Of a stretch of DNA of 32,817 bases, positions 7,971 to 15,270 are shown piece by piece. The DNA is from Lysobacterales bacterium (GTDB taxonomy: Bacteria; Pseudomonadota; Gammaproteobacteria; Xanthomonadales; Rhodanobacteraceae). The notes beneath the pieces were generated by a model. It saw only the letters and a list, made by a program, of their open reading frames with translations. It made no database searches and had not been told where the DNA came from. Location of the stretch: assembly GCA_015655335.1 (NCBI GenBank), contig JAATFF010000156.1, forward strand, positions 1-32,817, in the 5' to 3' direction. A program made the position numbers and the translations under genes. How positions within the stretch are numbered: the first letter of the stretch is position 1; each line of letters opens with the position of its first letter.

Positions 7971-8740
7971 GGCGCTCCAGCGCCGGCAACTATCTGTGGC
8001 GGCTGCTCGCCACCGCAGCGAGCTTCGTGTTGTTCGGATTGGGTGGGCTGTTGTTGCGGTTGATCGTGCTGCCCTTGCTCGGCCTGTTGCCGGGCGATGC
8101 AACCACGCGTCGGCGACGCGCGCGCGCCGCCATCAGCAAGGCGTTCTACCTGCACGTGCAGTTCATGTACCGCAGCGGCGTGCTGGAGTACGACTTCGAT
8201 GGCGCGCAACGGTTGGGTCGTCCGGGCCAGATGATCATCGCCAATCATCCGTCGCTGATCGATGTGGTGTTCTTGATCGCGCATATCCGCGATGCCAACT
8301 GCATCGTCAAGGAAGGTCTATGGCGTAATCCGTGCACACGCGGCCCGGTGTGCCGCGCGCAATACATCAGCAACAACGGCAGTCCGGACATGCTGGAAGA
8401 AGCGGCGGACGCCCTGCGCGATGGCCAGACGCTGATCGTCTTTCCCGAAGGCACTCGCACCAAACCGGGCGAGCCGCCGGTGTTTCATCGCGGCGCGGCG
8501 GCGATTGCGCTGCGCGGTGCGCGCGTCATTACACCCGTGTTTATCACGGTAACCCCCACCACGCTTACCAAGGCAGAGCCGTGGTACCGCATTCCGGAAC
8601 GGCGAATGCGCGTAACGTTACGCGTGGGACAAGACATCGCACCAGAATCGTTCAATGCCGATGCACCGGCGCCGATCGCCTCGCGACGGCTCAACGCGCA
8701 TCTGCACCGCCTTTTCCTCAAGGAGCTTGCATCATCGTGA
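7931..8740 (+). CDS. 1-acyl-sn-glycerol-3-phosphate-type acyltransferase (PlsC family)
   Basis: This 269-residue membrane-associated acyltransferase has a hydrophobic N-terminal helix (about 22-53). It carries the catalytic H-x4-D in NHPSLID (His106, Asp111) and the acyl-acceptor binding FPEGTRT (171-177). In aryl polyene clusters such enzymes are thought to attach acyl chains to the glycerol or sugar anchor of the pigment; its substrate here is unknown. ATG 7931 lies inside the preceding gene; ATG 7946 is an alternative. Its stop overlaps the following ACP start as GTGA. Confidence 0.85.
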   Translation: MEDTSMDLAASSVRRSSAGNYLWRLLATAASFVLFGLGGLLLRLIVLPLLGLLPGDATTRRRRARAAISKAFYLHVQFMYRSGVLEYDFDGAQRLGRPGQMIIANHPSLIDVVFLIAHIRDANCIVKEGLWRNPCTRGPVCRAQYISNNGSPDMLEEAADALRDGQTLIVFPEGTRTKPGEPPVFHRGAAAIALRGARVITPVFITVTPTTLTKAEPWYRIPERRMRVTLRVGQDIAPESFNADAPAPIASRRLNAHLHRLFLKELASS

Positions 8741-9006
8741 ACGCCCTGCAGCAGGAAATCACCCAGCTGATTATCGACACCCTCAATCTGGAGGACGTCA
8801 CCGTCGAGGACATCCCGCCCGATCAGCCGCTGTTCGGCGAAGGACTAGGGCTCGATTCGGTGGATGCCTTGGAACTGGCGCTGGCACTTCAAAAGCGCTA
8901 CGACATCCGCATTGCATCCGATTCCAAGGATGCCCGCCAGCATTTCACCACCGTGGCCAGCCTCGCCGCCTTTGTGCAGGCACAGCGGGACGCATGCGCA
9001 AACTGA
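8737..9006 (+). CDS. Acyl carrier protein (aryl polyene biosynthesis, second ACP)
   Basis: This 89-residue acyl carrier protein has the phosphopantetheine serine in GLGLDSVDALELAL (Ser41). Having two distinct ACPs is normal for aryl polyene systems, where one may carry the starter and the other the elongating chain. Which does what cannot be told from sequence. The GTG start at 8737 overlaps the previous stop (GTGA) and has AAGGAG at 8720-8725, 11 bases upstream. The protein starts MNALQQEITQLIIDTL, with no upstream extension needed. Confidence 0.9.
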   Translation: MNALQQEITQLIIDTLNLEDVTVEDIPPDQPLFGEGLGLDSVDALELALALQKRYDIRIASDSKDARQHFTTVASLAAFVQAQRDACAN

Positions 9007-9539
9007 CCTCCATTTTGTTGCCGCTCACGGGGGTGCTCTATCCGTTCGTGGTCTATTTCGGCATGGATCGCGTGCCGCCGCCGATGTTTGCGCTAGTACT
9101 TGGCGCGATCTGGCTAATTCGCGCACCAAGCTTGCTGAAACAACCCGGCGGACGATGGATGCTCGGCGCTGCCCTCGTCTATTGTGCGCTGCTTGCATTG
9201 AGTGGCGAGGCTACGCTGCTTCGTTGGTATCCCACGCTGATAAGCGCCCTGCTGCTAAGTGCCTTCGGCTTGAGCCTGATTTACGGACCGCCGCTCGTCG
9301 AACGCATTGCGCGTGTGCGCGAGCCGGATCTGCCGGATGCCGCCATTCCCTACACACGCAAAGTCACGTGGGTATGGGTCGGATTTTTCGTGTTCAATGG
9401 CGTGGTGTCGGCGGCACTGACACTCTGGGCGCCGCTGTCCTGCTGGACGCTCTACAACGGGTTGCTGGTCTACTTCATCATGGGCGTGTTGTTCGTCGGC
9501 GAGTGGCTGCTGCGCCAGCGCTTAAGGGCAACCGCGTGA
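8994..9539 (+). CDS. Small integral membrane protein of aryl polyene clusters (COG4648-like)
   Basis: This 181-residue protein has about six predicted membrane helices: residues 5-22, 28-44, 53-70, 77-96, 123-143 and 150-170. A polar loop holding VERIARVREPDLPDAAIPYT lies between helices 4 and 5. No enzymatic motif is visible. Proteins of this kind sit next to the second ACP in aryl polyene operons and are usually annotated as conserved membrane proteins of unknown role. It overlaps the ACP gene by 13 bases and the next gene by GTGA. Confidence 0.75.
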   Translation: MRKLTSILLPLTGVLYPFVVYFGMDRVPPPMFALVLGAIWLIRAPSLLKQPGGRWMLGAALVYCALLALSGEATLLRWYPTLISALLLSAFGLSLIYGPPLVERIARVREPDLPDAAIPYTRKVTWVWVGFFVFNGVVSAALTLWAPLSCWTLYNGLLVYFIMGVLFVGEWLLRQRLRATA

Positions 9540-10171
9540 ACGCACAGCTCGCTAACATCGCAACGCATCTGCGCACCCACGCATGGGTGGACGATGCGAG
9601 CTGCGGCCATGCCGAAGCCGACATACCAGGTGCATTGCTTGCACTGAACCGCGAAGGTATCGATGCGCTCTGCCGCATGGGCCGTGAACGGTTCGTGCAT
9701 ACCTTGCAAGAGCATGTAAGCGCGGGCGGATATGACGGCTCACCACTCGTCTGGCGCTTGTTCGATGTCATGCCTGACTTGGCATCGACGCAGCACATCG
9801 ATGCATTGCTACAAGCACCTCTTCCGAGCGACACGCTGCCGTTGGACGAACATCAAGACGATGGCGTGTGGACCTTGGCGCTGCGCATTCCGCTCGACCT
9901 GATCTATTTTCCCGGCCACTTTCCACAGGCACCGGTTTTGCCTGGTGCGGTGCAGGTGGCGTGGGCGCTCTCGTTTGCCTCGTCGCTATTGGGCACACCG
10001 CAGCGCTGCCACGCGATGGAAGCACTGAAGTTTCAGCAACTGCTGCGTCCTGGCGACCGAGTCGATCTGACGTTGCGCCATGATCCGATTCGCCACAAGT
10101 TGCATTTCGCGTATCGCCACGGCGACAAGGCTTATTCCTCGGGTCGATTGGCATGGAACGCCGCATCATGA
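9536..10171 (+). CDS. FabZ-like dehydratase subunit (ApeI type) with N-terminal AMP-ligase-like remnant
   Basis: This 211-residue protein has two parts. Residues about 110-211 form a hot-dog dehydratase with FPGHFPQAPVLPG, including the catalytic-type His128. The acidic partner residue that FabA/FabZ carry 14 residues later is Ala142 (PGAVQVAWAL). Residues 1-95 resemble the C-terminal subdomain of aryl polyene AMP-ligases (GREREFVH-like helix near 49-55, then WRLFDVMPD at 73-81) but lack the GK lysine. Some clusters encode a ligase-dehydratase fusion, so this may be the tail of one whose main ligase part was lost. The start is GTG 9536, overlapping the previous stop (GTGA). Confidence 0.8.
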   Translation: MNAQLANIATHLRTHAWVDDASCGHAEADIPGALLALNREGIDALCRMGRERFVHTLQEHVSAGGYDGSPLVWRLFDVMPDLASTQHIDALLQAPLPSDTLPLDEHQDDGVWTLALRIPLDLIYFPGHFPQAPVLPGAVQVAWALSFASSLLGTPQRCHAMEALKFQQLLRPGDRVDLTLRHDPIRHKLHFAYRHGDKAYSSGRLAWNAAS

Positions 10172-11136
10172 ACGAACAAGTCGTCCAGGAACGCCACTGG
10201 TCCACGCACAAAGAGCGCGGCAGTTTTTTTCTGATGCGACTGACCGCGTTTGGTGTGCGCGTGTTCGGACGCCGATTGCTTGCGCCCTTGCTGTATCTGA
10301 TCGTGTTGTACTTCTTTGCATCAGCCCGGGGTGCACGGCGCAATATCTGGCAGTATCAAAGCTACCTGGCCGACTGGAGCGGTCGCGAATCACTGCGTCC
10401 GACATTTGGCAGCGTGTTCGGCCAGTTCATCGCTTTCGCCGACAACCTGCTGGATCGCCTCGACGTCTGGCGCGGTCGCCTGGGTTTCGAACAGGTGCAG
10501 TTGGTCGATCCGAGCGGCATACGCCCACGCTTGTTGCGCAGTCAGCAGGGCGGTCGAGGCGAAATTCTGGTCGTCACGCATTTGGGTAACCCCGACGTTT
10601 GTCGCGCCATGGCCGAGCTGGGCGAACAGGTTCCTCTCAACGTGCTGGTCCATAACCGGCATGTGGCGCAGTTCAATCGCCTGCTGGGCGAAGCCGGCGA
10701 TCGCAGCATGCGGCTGATTCAGGTCACCGAGTTGGACACGGCCATGATGCTGGATCTGTCGCAGCGCGTGGAACGTGGCGAATGGCTGGCGATCGCAGGC
10801 GATCGCGTGCCACTGCATGATGGCCGGCGCGTAGCGGTCAATTTCCTCGGGCATGCCGCGGCATTTCCCCAGGGACCGTGGCTGTTGGCCGGCCTGCTGC
10901 GTTGTCCGGTGAACCTGTTGTGTTGCCTGAAAGTAGATGGCCGCTACCGTATTCATCTCGACCCTTTCCTTGATAACGCGCACTGGGAACGCGGTCGGCG
11001 CGACGACGCGATCCAGAACTGGGCGCAGCGATACGCGGATCATCTCGCGCAACAGTGCCTGATGGCACCGCAGCAGTGGTTCAATTTTTACGCGTATTGG
11101 CAATCTGGCAAATCGGAGGCCCGCGATGCGAACTAG
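10168..11136 (+). CDS. LpxL/HtrB-like lipid acyltransferase (COG4261 type)
   Basis: This 322-residue inner-membrane acyltransferase resembles lipid A late acyltransferases. A hydrophobic helix lies near residues 28-52. The catalytic-type H-x4-D/E motif appears as VTHLGNPDVCRA, and a conserved GDRVP region sits near residue 210. In Enterobacteria the corresponding domain is fused behind a family 2 glycosyltransferase. Here that glycosyltransferase is the separate gene at 2064. It may acylate the sugar or glycerol anchor of the pigment. ATG 10168 gives a 4-base ATGA overlap; ATG 10153 would add five residues. Confidence 0.87.
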   Translation: MNEQVVQERHWSTHKERGSFFLMRLTAFGVRVFGRRLLAPLLYLIVLYFFASARGARRNIWQYQSYLADWSGRESLRPTFGSVFGQFIAFADNLLDRLDVWRGRLGFEQVQLVDPSGIRPRLLRSQQGGRGEILVVTHLGNPDVCRAMAELGEQVPLNVLVHNRHVAQFNRLLGEAGDRSMRLIQVTELDTAMMLDLSQRVERGEWLAIAGDRVPLHDGRRVAVNFLGHAAAFPQGPWLLAGLLRCPVNLLCCLKVDGRYRIHLDPFLDNAHWERGRRDDAIQNWAQRYADHLAQQCLMAPQQWFNFYAYWQSGKSEARDAN

Positions 11137-11587
11137 CGGCGTTCTACACCAGACCGTGGAAATCGTGGTGCCGTTCTTCGACATCGATTCGATGGACGTG
11201 GTTTGGCACGGGCACTACGTGAAATATCTCGAAGTAGCGCGCTGCGCGTTGCTCGACGATATCGGCCACAACTACACGCAGATGAAAGCTTCCGGTTATG
11301 CGTGGCCGGTGATCGATTTGCAGCTGCGTTACGTACAGGCCGCTCGCTTCGGCCAGCGCATTGCCGTTCGCGCCGATCTTATCGAGTGGCAAAACCGTCT
11401 GTTGATCCATTATCTGATTCGTGACGTCAGTAGCGGTCAACGCCTTACTCGTGCGAGCACAGTACAGGTTGCGGTGCAGCTGTCGAACGGCGAGATGCAG
11501 CTGGTGTTGCCCAACGTGTTCACCGATGCGGTCGAACGCCGGCTCCACGATGTTTCGCACCCCCACTCTTCTTCGGTCGCGACATGA
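11126..11587 (+). CDS. Acyl-CoA/acyl-ACP thioesterase (4HBT/YbgC-like)
   Basis: This 153-residue cytoplasmic hot-dog thioesterase has the family motif near its N-terminus: FFDIDSMDVVWHGHYVKYLE, with Asp19 as the likely catalytic acid and the HxxY helix behind it. Aryl polyene clusters carry one such gene, thought to release the finished acyl chain or proof-read stalled ACPs. It overlaps the preceding acyltransferase by 11 bases and the methyltransferase by ATGA. Confidence 0.88.
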   Translation: MRTSGVLHQTVEIVVPFFDIDSMDVVWHGHYVKYLEVARCALLDDIGHNYTQMKASGYAWPVIDLQLRYVQAARFGQRIAVRADLIEWQNRLLIHYLIRDVSSGQRLTRASTVQVAVQLSNGEMQLVLPNVFTDAVERRLHDVSHPHSSSVAT

Positions 11588-12303
11588 ATTACGCCAGCTC
11601 TACATATGTGGAGGAAACCCGCATCGGTTTCCATTTCCTACGCACCCATACCTGGCAGCACCATGTGTTGCGCGTGGCGATCAACGATTTGAAGCGGTTA
11701 GCTGGCGAGCCGCCTTCACAGGGTGGCAGTTTGCTCGATGTCGGATGTGGCCAGGGGAAATCGTTGCGCCTCTTGCGCGATGCATTCCAACCGGCGCGGA
11801 TGGTGGGGCTGGATGCCGATCCGCACAGCATCAGCCTATCCGAGGCGGAGGCGACGCGCGAAGGCATTCGGGCGGAATTCCTCACTGCTGATTGCGCAAA
11901 AATTCCGTTGCCAGATGCCAGCATCGACATCGTGTTCTGCCATCAGACCTTCCATCATCTCGTGGAACAGGAACATGCACTGGCAGAATTCTGGCGCGTG
12001 CTGAAACCCGGTGGCTTGCTGCTATTTGCGGAGTCCACCAAGGCCTATATCGACACGTGGGTGATTCGCTGGTTCTTCCGGCATCCGATGGAAGTGCAGA
12101 AAAGCGCGGAAGAATATCTGGACATGTTGCGCAAGCAGGGCTTCGTGTTTGGTCCGCAGAACGTTTCCTTTCCCTATCTTTGGTGGAGTCGCTCGAAGGA
12201 TTTCGGTCTACTTGAGCGTTGGGGTTTACGCGCACCGCCTCCGCCCGGACAGCGCGAGGAAACGTTGGTGAACGCTGCTGCATGTAAGCCGCAGGTTTTA
12301 TGA
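11584..12303 (+). CDS. Class I SAM-dependent methyltransferase (aryl polyene cluster)
   Basis: This 239-residue Rossmann methyltransferase has SAM motif I LLDVGCGQGKS (50-60), the acidic residue GLDADP at the end of strand 2, the TADCAKIPLPDASIDIVFC segment and the post-motif WRVLKPGG. In other aryl polyene clusters a methyltransferase of this kind modifies the aryl head group, for example by O- or ring methylation. The position modified here cannot be told. ATGA overlaps exist at both ends. Confidence 0.88.
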   Translation: MNYASSTYVEETRIGFHFLRTHTWQHHVLRVAINDLKRLAGEPPSQGGSLLDVGCGQGKSLRLLRDAFQPARMVGLDADPHSISLSEAEATREGIRAEFLTADCAKIPLPDASIDIVFCHQTFHHLVEQEHALAEFWRVLKPGGLLLFAESTKAYIDTWVIRWFFRHPMEVQKSAEEYLDMLRKQGFVFGPQNVSFPYLWWSRSKDFGLLERWGLRAPPPPGQREETLVNAAACKPQVL

Positions 12304-13490
12304 ACACTTACCTGAATGCGCTGGGAGTGATCTGCAATCTTGGCGTGGGCAAGTCCGCCGTTGCCGAAGCGTTGTTCATGGGCGACTGCAGTAGGATTCA
12401 CCCCGAGCAGGGCTGGATTCCCGATCATGCTCCGCCATTGGGCGCCGTGCATGCGGAACTGCCGCCGATACCGACTTCGCTGGCTGATCGCCGCGACAAC
12501 CGCAACAACCGCCTGTTGCTCGCCGCCGTGCAGGAAATCGAAGCGGACGTCCGCGCAGCGATCCAACGCTATGGAAGCACGCGCATCGGCGTGGTGCTAG
12601 GTACCAGCACCACCGGCATCGAAGAAGCGACGCAAGGCATCGGCGCCTACCGTCGCGATGGCGCGTGGCCGCAGGATTACCGTTACTCGCATCAGGAACT
12701 GGGAGCGCCTGCGGCGTTTCTCGCGGAATGGCTGGAACTCGGCGGCCCTAGCTACAGTATTTCCACCGCCTGCACTTCCGGCGCGCGCGCCCTGCTCAGC
12801 GCACAACGACTGCTGCGGCTTGGACTTTGCGATGCCGTGTTATGTGGTGGCGTGGACACGCTGTGTCGGCTGGCCATCAATGGTTTCCACGCGCTGGAAG
12901 CGGTGGACATGCAACCTTGTGATCCCTTTTCCAAACATCGCCGCGGCATCAATATCGGTGAAGCCGCTGTCGTGTTTCTGATGACGCGCGAGGCAGGCCC
13001 GGTACAACTGCTGGGCGGCGGCGCGAGCTCGGATGCCTATCACATGTCTTCACCGGACCCACAAGGAACCGGCGCGCAAAAAGCCATGCAGAATGCCTTG
13101 CGCCATGCGGGCGTCGACGCCGCACACATCGATTACATCAATCTGCACGGTACCGCTACCGAGCACAACGACAGCATGGAAAGCGTGGCCGTAGCCGCCA
13201 CCTTTGGACAAACCGTGCCGTGTTCGTCCACCAAGTCCCTGACGGGCCATACGCTGGCCGCAGCGGGCGCATTGGAAGCGGCATTCTGCTGGCTAAGCCT
13301 CACCGACAGTCGTGCCGAACGGCGACTTCCTCCGCATATATGGGATGGCGAAGCGGACCCTGCGCTGCCGCCCTTGGCTTTCGTAAACATTGGCGACCAT
13401 TTACCCGCAGGCGGTCGACGCTACTTGATGAGCAACTCGTTCGCCTTTGGCGGCAATAACAGCAGCCTGATTCTCGGTGACGCAGCATGA
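12300..13490 (+). CDS. Beta-ketoacyl-ACP synthase (second ketosynthase of aryl polyene cluster)
   Basis: This 396-residue type II ketosynthase has an intact triad: Cys158 in STACTSGARAL, His283 in NLHGTATEHND and His317 in KSLTGHTLAAAG, with Lys312. It is clearly diverged from the ketosynthase at 5945, so the operon has two active condensing enzymes plus the Cys-less short protein at 7224. One of the two probably pairs with that protein for iterative elongation and the other may start or prime the chain. The DH and KR genes follow directly with short overlaps, suggesting a KS-DH-KR elongation block. Confidence 0.92.
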   Translation: MNTYLNALGVICNLGVGKSAVAEALFMGDCSRIHPEQGWIPDHAPPLGAVHAELPPIPTSLADRRDNRNNRLLLAAVQEIEADVRAAIQRYGSTRIGVVLGTSTTGIEEATQGIGAYRRDGAWPQDYRYSHQELGAPAAFLAEWLELGGPSYSISTACTSGARALLSAQRLLRLGLCDAVLCGGVDTLCRLAINGFHALEAVDMQPCDPFSKHRRGINIGEAAVVFLMTREAGPVQLLGGGASSDAYHMSSPDPQGTGAQKAMQNALRHAGVDAAHIDYINLHGTATEHNDSMESVAVAATFGQTVPCSSTKSLTGHTLAAAGALEAAFCWLSLTDSRAERRLPPHIWDGEADPALPPLAFVNIGDHLPAGGRRYLMSNSFAFGGNNSSLILGDAA

Positions 13491-13954
13491 AAACATGGCC
13501 GATTGCCGAGGTCGTGCCGCATGCGGGCGAGATGATTCTGCTCGATAGCATCGAGGCCATCGAAGCCGAGCGCATTGTCTGCATGAGAACGGTGCGAGCA
13601 GACAGCCTTTTTGTCGACGCCGACGGCAGCCTGCCTGCATGGGTCGGCGTGGAATTGATGGCGCAAAGCATTGCGGCATGGGCCGGTTGCCGTGCACGTG
13701 CCGACGACCAACCGGTACAGCTGGGATTTCTATTGGGTACTCGACAGTATGCGTGCAATGTCGACGCGTTCCCGCCCGGCAGTCGCCTATGCATGGAAGC
13801 GGTACGGTCGTTCCACGACGAGCACGGAATGGGCGTATTCACCTGCAGCATCGATGCACCAGGCATACGTGCCGACGCTCGCCTTACCGTATATCGGCCG
13901 CGCAACGCGGATGCATTTTTTGAACAGATTGCGGGGGAACCGCTGCATGTCTGA
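13487..13954 (+). CDS. Dehydratase subunit (ApeP/COG4706-like hot-dog)
   Basis: This 155-residue hot-dog protein is related to 3-hydroxyacyl-ACP dehydratases. It has an N-terminal VVPHAGEMILLD and the helix AWVGVELMAQSIAAW, in which Glu56 matches the acid of FabZ (EAMAQ). At the place where FabZ has its catalytic His, 14 residues earlier, it has Phe42. It therefore appears to be the partner of the dehydratase subunit at 9536, which has the His but lacks the acid. ATGA overlap with the ketosynthase and an 8-base overlap with the ketoreductase. Confidence 0.85.
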   Translation: MKTWPIAEVVPHAGEMILLDSIEAIEAERIVCMRTVRADSLFVDADGSLPAWVGVELMAQSIAAWAGCRARADDQPVQLGFLLGTRQYACNVDAFPPGSRLCMEAVRSFHDEHGMGVFTCSIDAPGIRADARLTVYRPRNADAFFEQIAGEPLHV

Positions 13955-14675
13955 AACGATTCTGGTCACCGGCTCCAGCCGCGGCATCGGCCGCGCCATC
14001 GCCTTGCGCCTGGCACACGCTGGCTACGATCTGGTGCTTCATTGCCGTAGTCGGCGCGATGAAGTCGAGCAAGTGCGTGCATCCATTCGCGAGCTCGGTC
14101 GCGAAGCACGCATCTTGCAATTCGACATCGCAGACCGAGCCGCTTGTGCTAGCGCACTCGAGGCAGATGTTGATGCTCATGGTGCGTATTACGGTGTCGT
14201 CTGCAATGCTGGCTTGACGCGCGACGGCGCTTTTCCTGCGCTTACCGGCGATGATTGGGATCAGGTGTTACGAACCAATCTGGACGGTTTCTACAATGTG
14301 TTACATCCGGTGATCATGCCGATGATTCGTCGTCGCAGCTCTGGACGCATCGTGTGCATCACCTCCGTATCGGGCCTGATCGGCAATCGCGGACAAGTGA
14401 ATTACAGCGCATCCAAAGCTGGCGTGATCGGCGCCGCCAAAGCGCTGGCGGTGGAACTGGCGAAGCGCAAAATTACTGTCAACTGCGTGGCGCCGGGACT
14501 GATCGATACCGATATGATCGGCGAAGACGTACCGCTGGACGACATCGTAAAAATGATCCCCATGCAGCGCGCCGGCACCGCGGACGAAGTGGCCGCGGCG
14601 GTGCAATTTCTGTTGAGCGCGGAAGCCGGCTATATCACCCGTCAGGTTTTGGCAGTGAATGGCGGACTCTGCTGA
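13947..14675 (+). CDS. 3-oxoacyl-ACP reductase (FabG-like SDR)
   Basis: This 242-residue short-chain dehydrogenase reduces the beta-keto group after each condensation, using NADPH. The cofactor-binding TGSSRGIGRAIA is at residues 8-19 and the NAG motif at 87-89. The catalytic residues are Asn111, Ser140, Tyr153 and Lys157 (ITSVSG and YSASK). It ends NGGLC, as FabG-type proteins often end in a glycine-rich tail. The start ATG 13947 overlaps the dehydratase stop; the longer open frame upstream reads the dehydratase gene out of frame. It completes the KS-DH-KR set. Confidence 0.93.
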   Translation: MSETILVTGSSRGIGRAIALRLAHAGYDLVLHCRSRRDEVEQVRASIRELGREARILQFDIADRAACASALEADVDAHGAYYGVVCNAGLTRDGAFPALTGDDWDQVLRTNLDGFYNVLHPVIMPMIRRRSSGRIVCITSVSGLIGNRGQVNYSASKAGVIGAAKALAVELAKRKITVNCVAPGLIDTDMIGEDVPLDDIVKMIPMQRAGTADEVAAAVQFLLSAEAGYITRQVLAVNGGLC

Positions 14676-14712
14676 GTTCGCTATCTATTCTTAGTCAAGG
14701 AGATTGCTTCGC

Positions 14713-15153
14713 ATGAAAGCAAAGACATTAGGACTTTCCATGCTGTTGTTCGTCGCTGCGCCCGGCCTCGCGTTTGCCGCAGATAAAATCGAGTACTTCA
14801 CATTCCAGAACGCCGTTGACGCCGCGACCCAAAGCGGCAAGCTCGATGGCACTGTCAAGTTTTATCTCGCCGGCAACACACCCAGCGGTCAGGCGAACGT
14901 CGTGCTTAGCGATGTCGAAGTCACTCGTAAAACGAATGCTTTCGGCAAGAAGGATCCGGTCACGTGCGATTGGGCGTTGCAATCGGCGCTGATCAGTCTG
15001 CAGGACGAAGCAAAGCAGGCCGGCGCGAATGCAGTGATCGATATCGTCAGCAACTATGGCCACGAATTCCGTGACAGCCAGCGCTACGAATGCCACGTGG
15101 GCTTTTTGATGTCCGGCGTGATGCTGAAGGCCAAACTGGCCAAAGTGCAGTAA
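14713..15153 (+). CDS. Small secreted protein of unknown function (often mislabelled 'excinuclease ATPase subunit')
   Basis: This 146-residue protein has a clear Sec signal peptide (cleavage after GLAFA, about residue 22) and a compact mature domain with two cysteines (CDWALQSAL and YECHVGF). Family members in Xanthomonadales have the same KFYL/NAFGKKD/GANAVIDIVS pattern and are, as I recall, often labelled excinuclease subunits in databases. There is no Walker motif or UvrA feature, and a secreted protein cannot be an excinuclease. AAGGAG (14697-14702) supports ATG 14713. Lying 37 bases after the ketoreductase with no terminator between, it may belong to the pigment operon. Confidence 0.85.
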   Translation: MKAKTLGLSMLLFVAAPGLAFAADKIEYFTFQNAVDAATQSGKLDGTVKFYLAGNTPSGQANVVLSDVEVTRKTNAFGKKDPVTCDWALQSALISLQDEAKQAGANAVIDIVSNYGHEFRDSQRYECHVGFLMSGVMLKAKLAKVQ

Positions 15154-15187
15154 CCACGCCGCCTAACGCCGTTATTGACCGGTAAAA

Positions 15188-15214
15188 GCCCCCTGATGCG
15201 CTGCGTCAGGGGGC
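15188..15214. other. Perfect hairpin between the pigment operon and liuA
   Basis: A 9-bp perfect stem (15188-15196 with 15206-15214) can extend inward to about 12 pairs with a 3-base loop. On the plus strand no T-run follows; on the minus strand TTTT follows. It may weakly end the pigment operon transcript or protect its 3' end. Confidence 0.5.
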
Positions 15215-15270
15215 CGATAGGTCCCTGAGCTACAATCTGCGGGCTAATTTCCCTTCCCCAGGAGTTTGTA

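Noticed and set aside
8864-9535. Long N-terminal extension of the dehydratase at 9536
   Set aside because: It overlaps the second ACP and the membrane protein gene in another frame. Only the part from GTG 9536 has supported content.
13671-13946. Long N-terminal extension of the ketoreductase
   Set aside because: The extension reads the dehydratase gene in another frame; the SDR fold clearly begins at 13947.
15175-15203. TTGACC box as promoter of liuA
   Set aside because: No -10-like sequence 16-18 bases downstream; the hairpin occupies that place.
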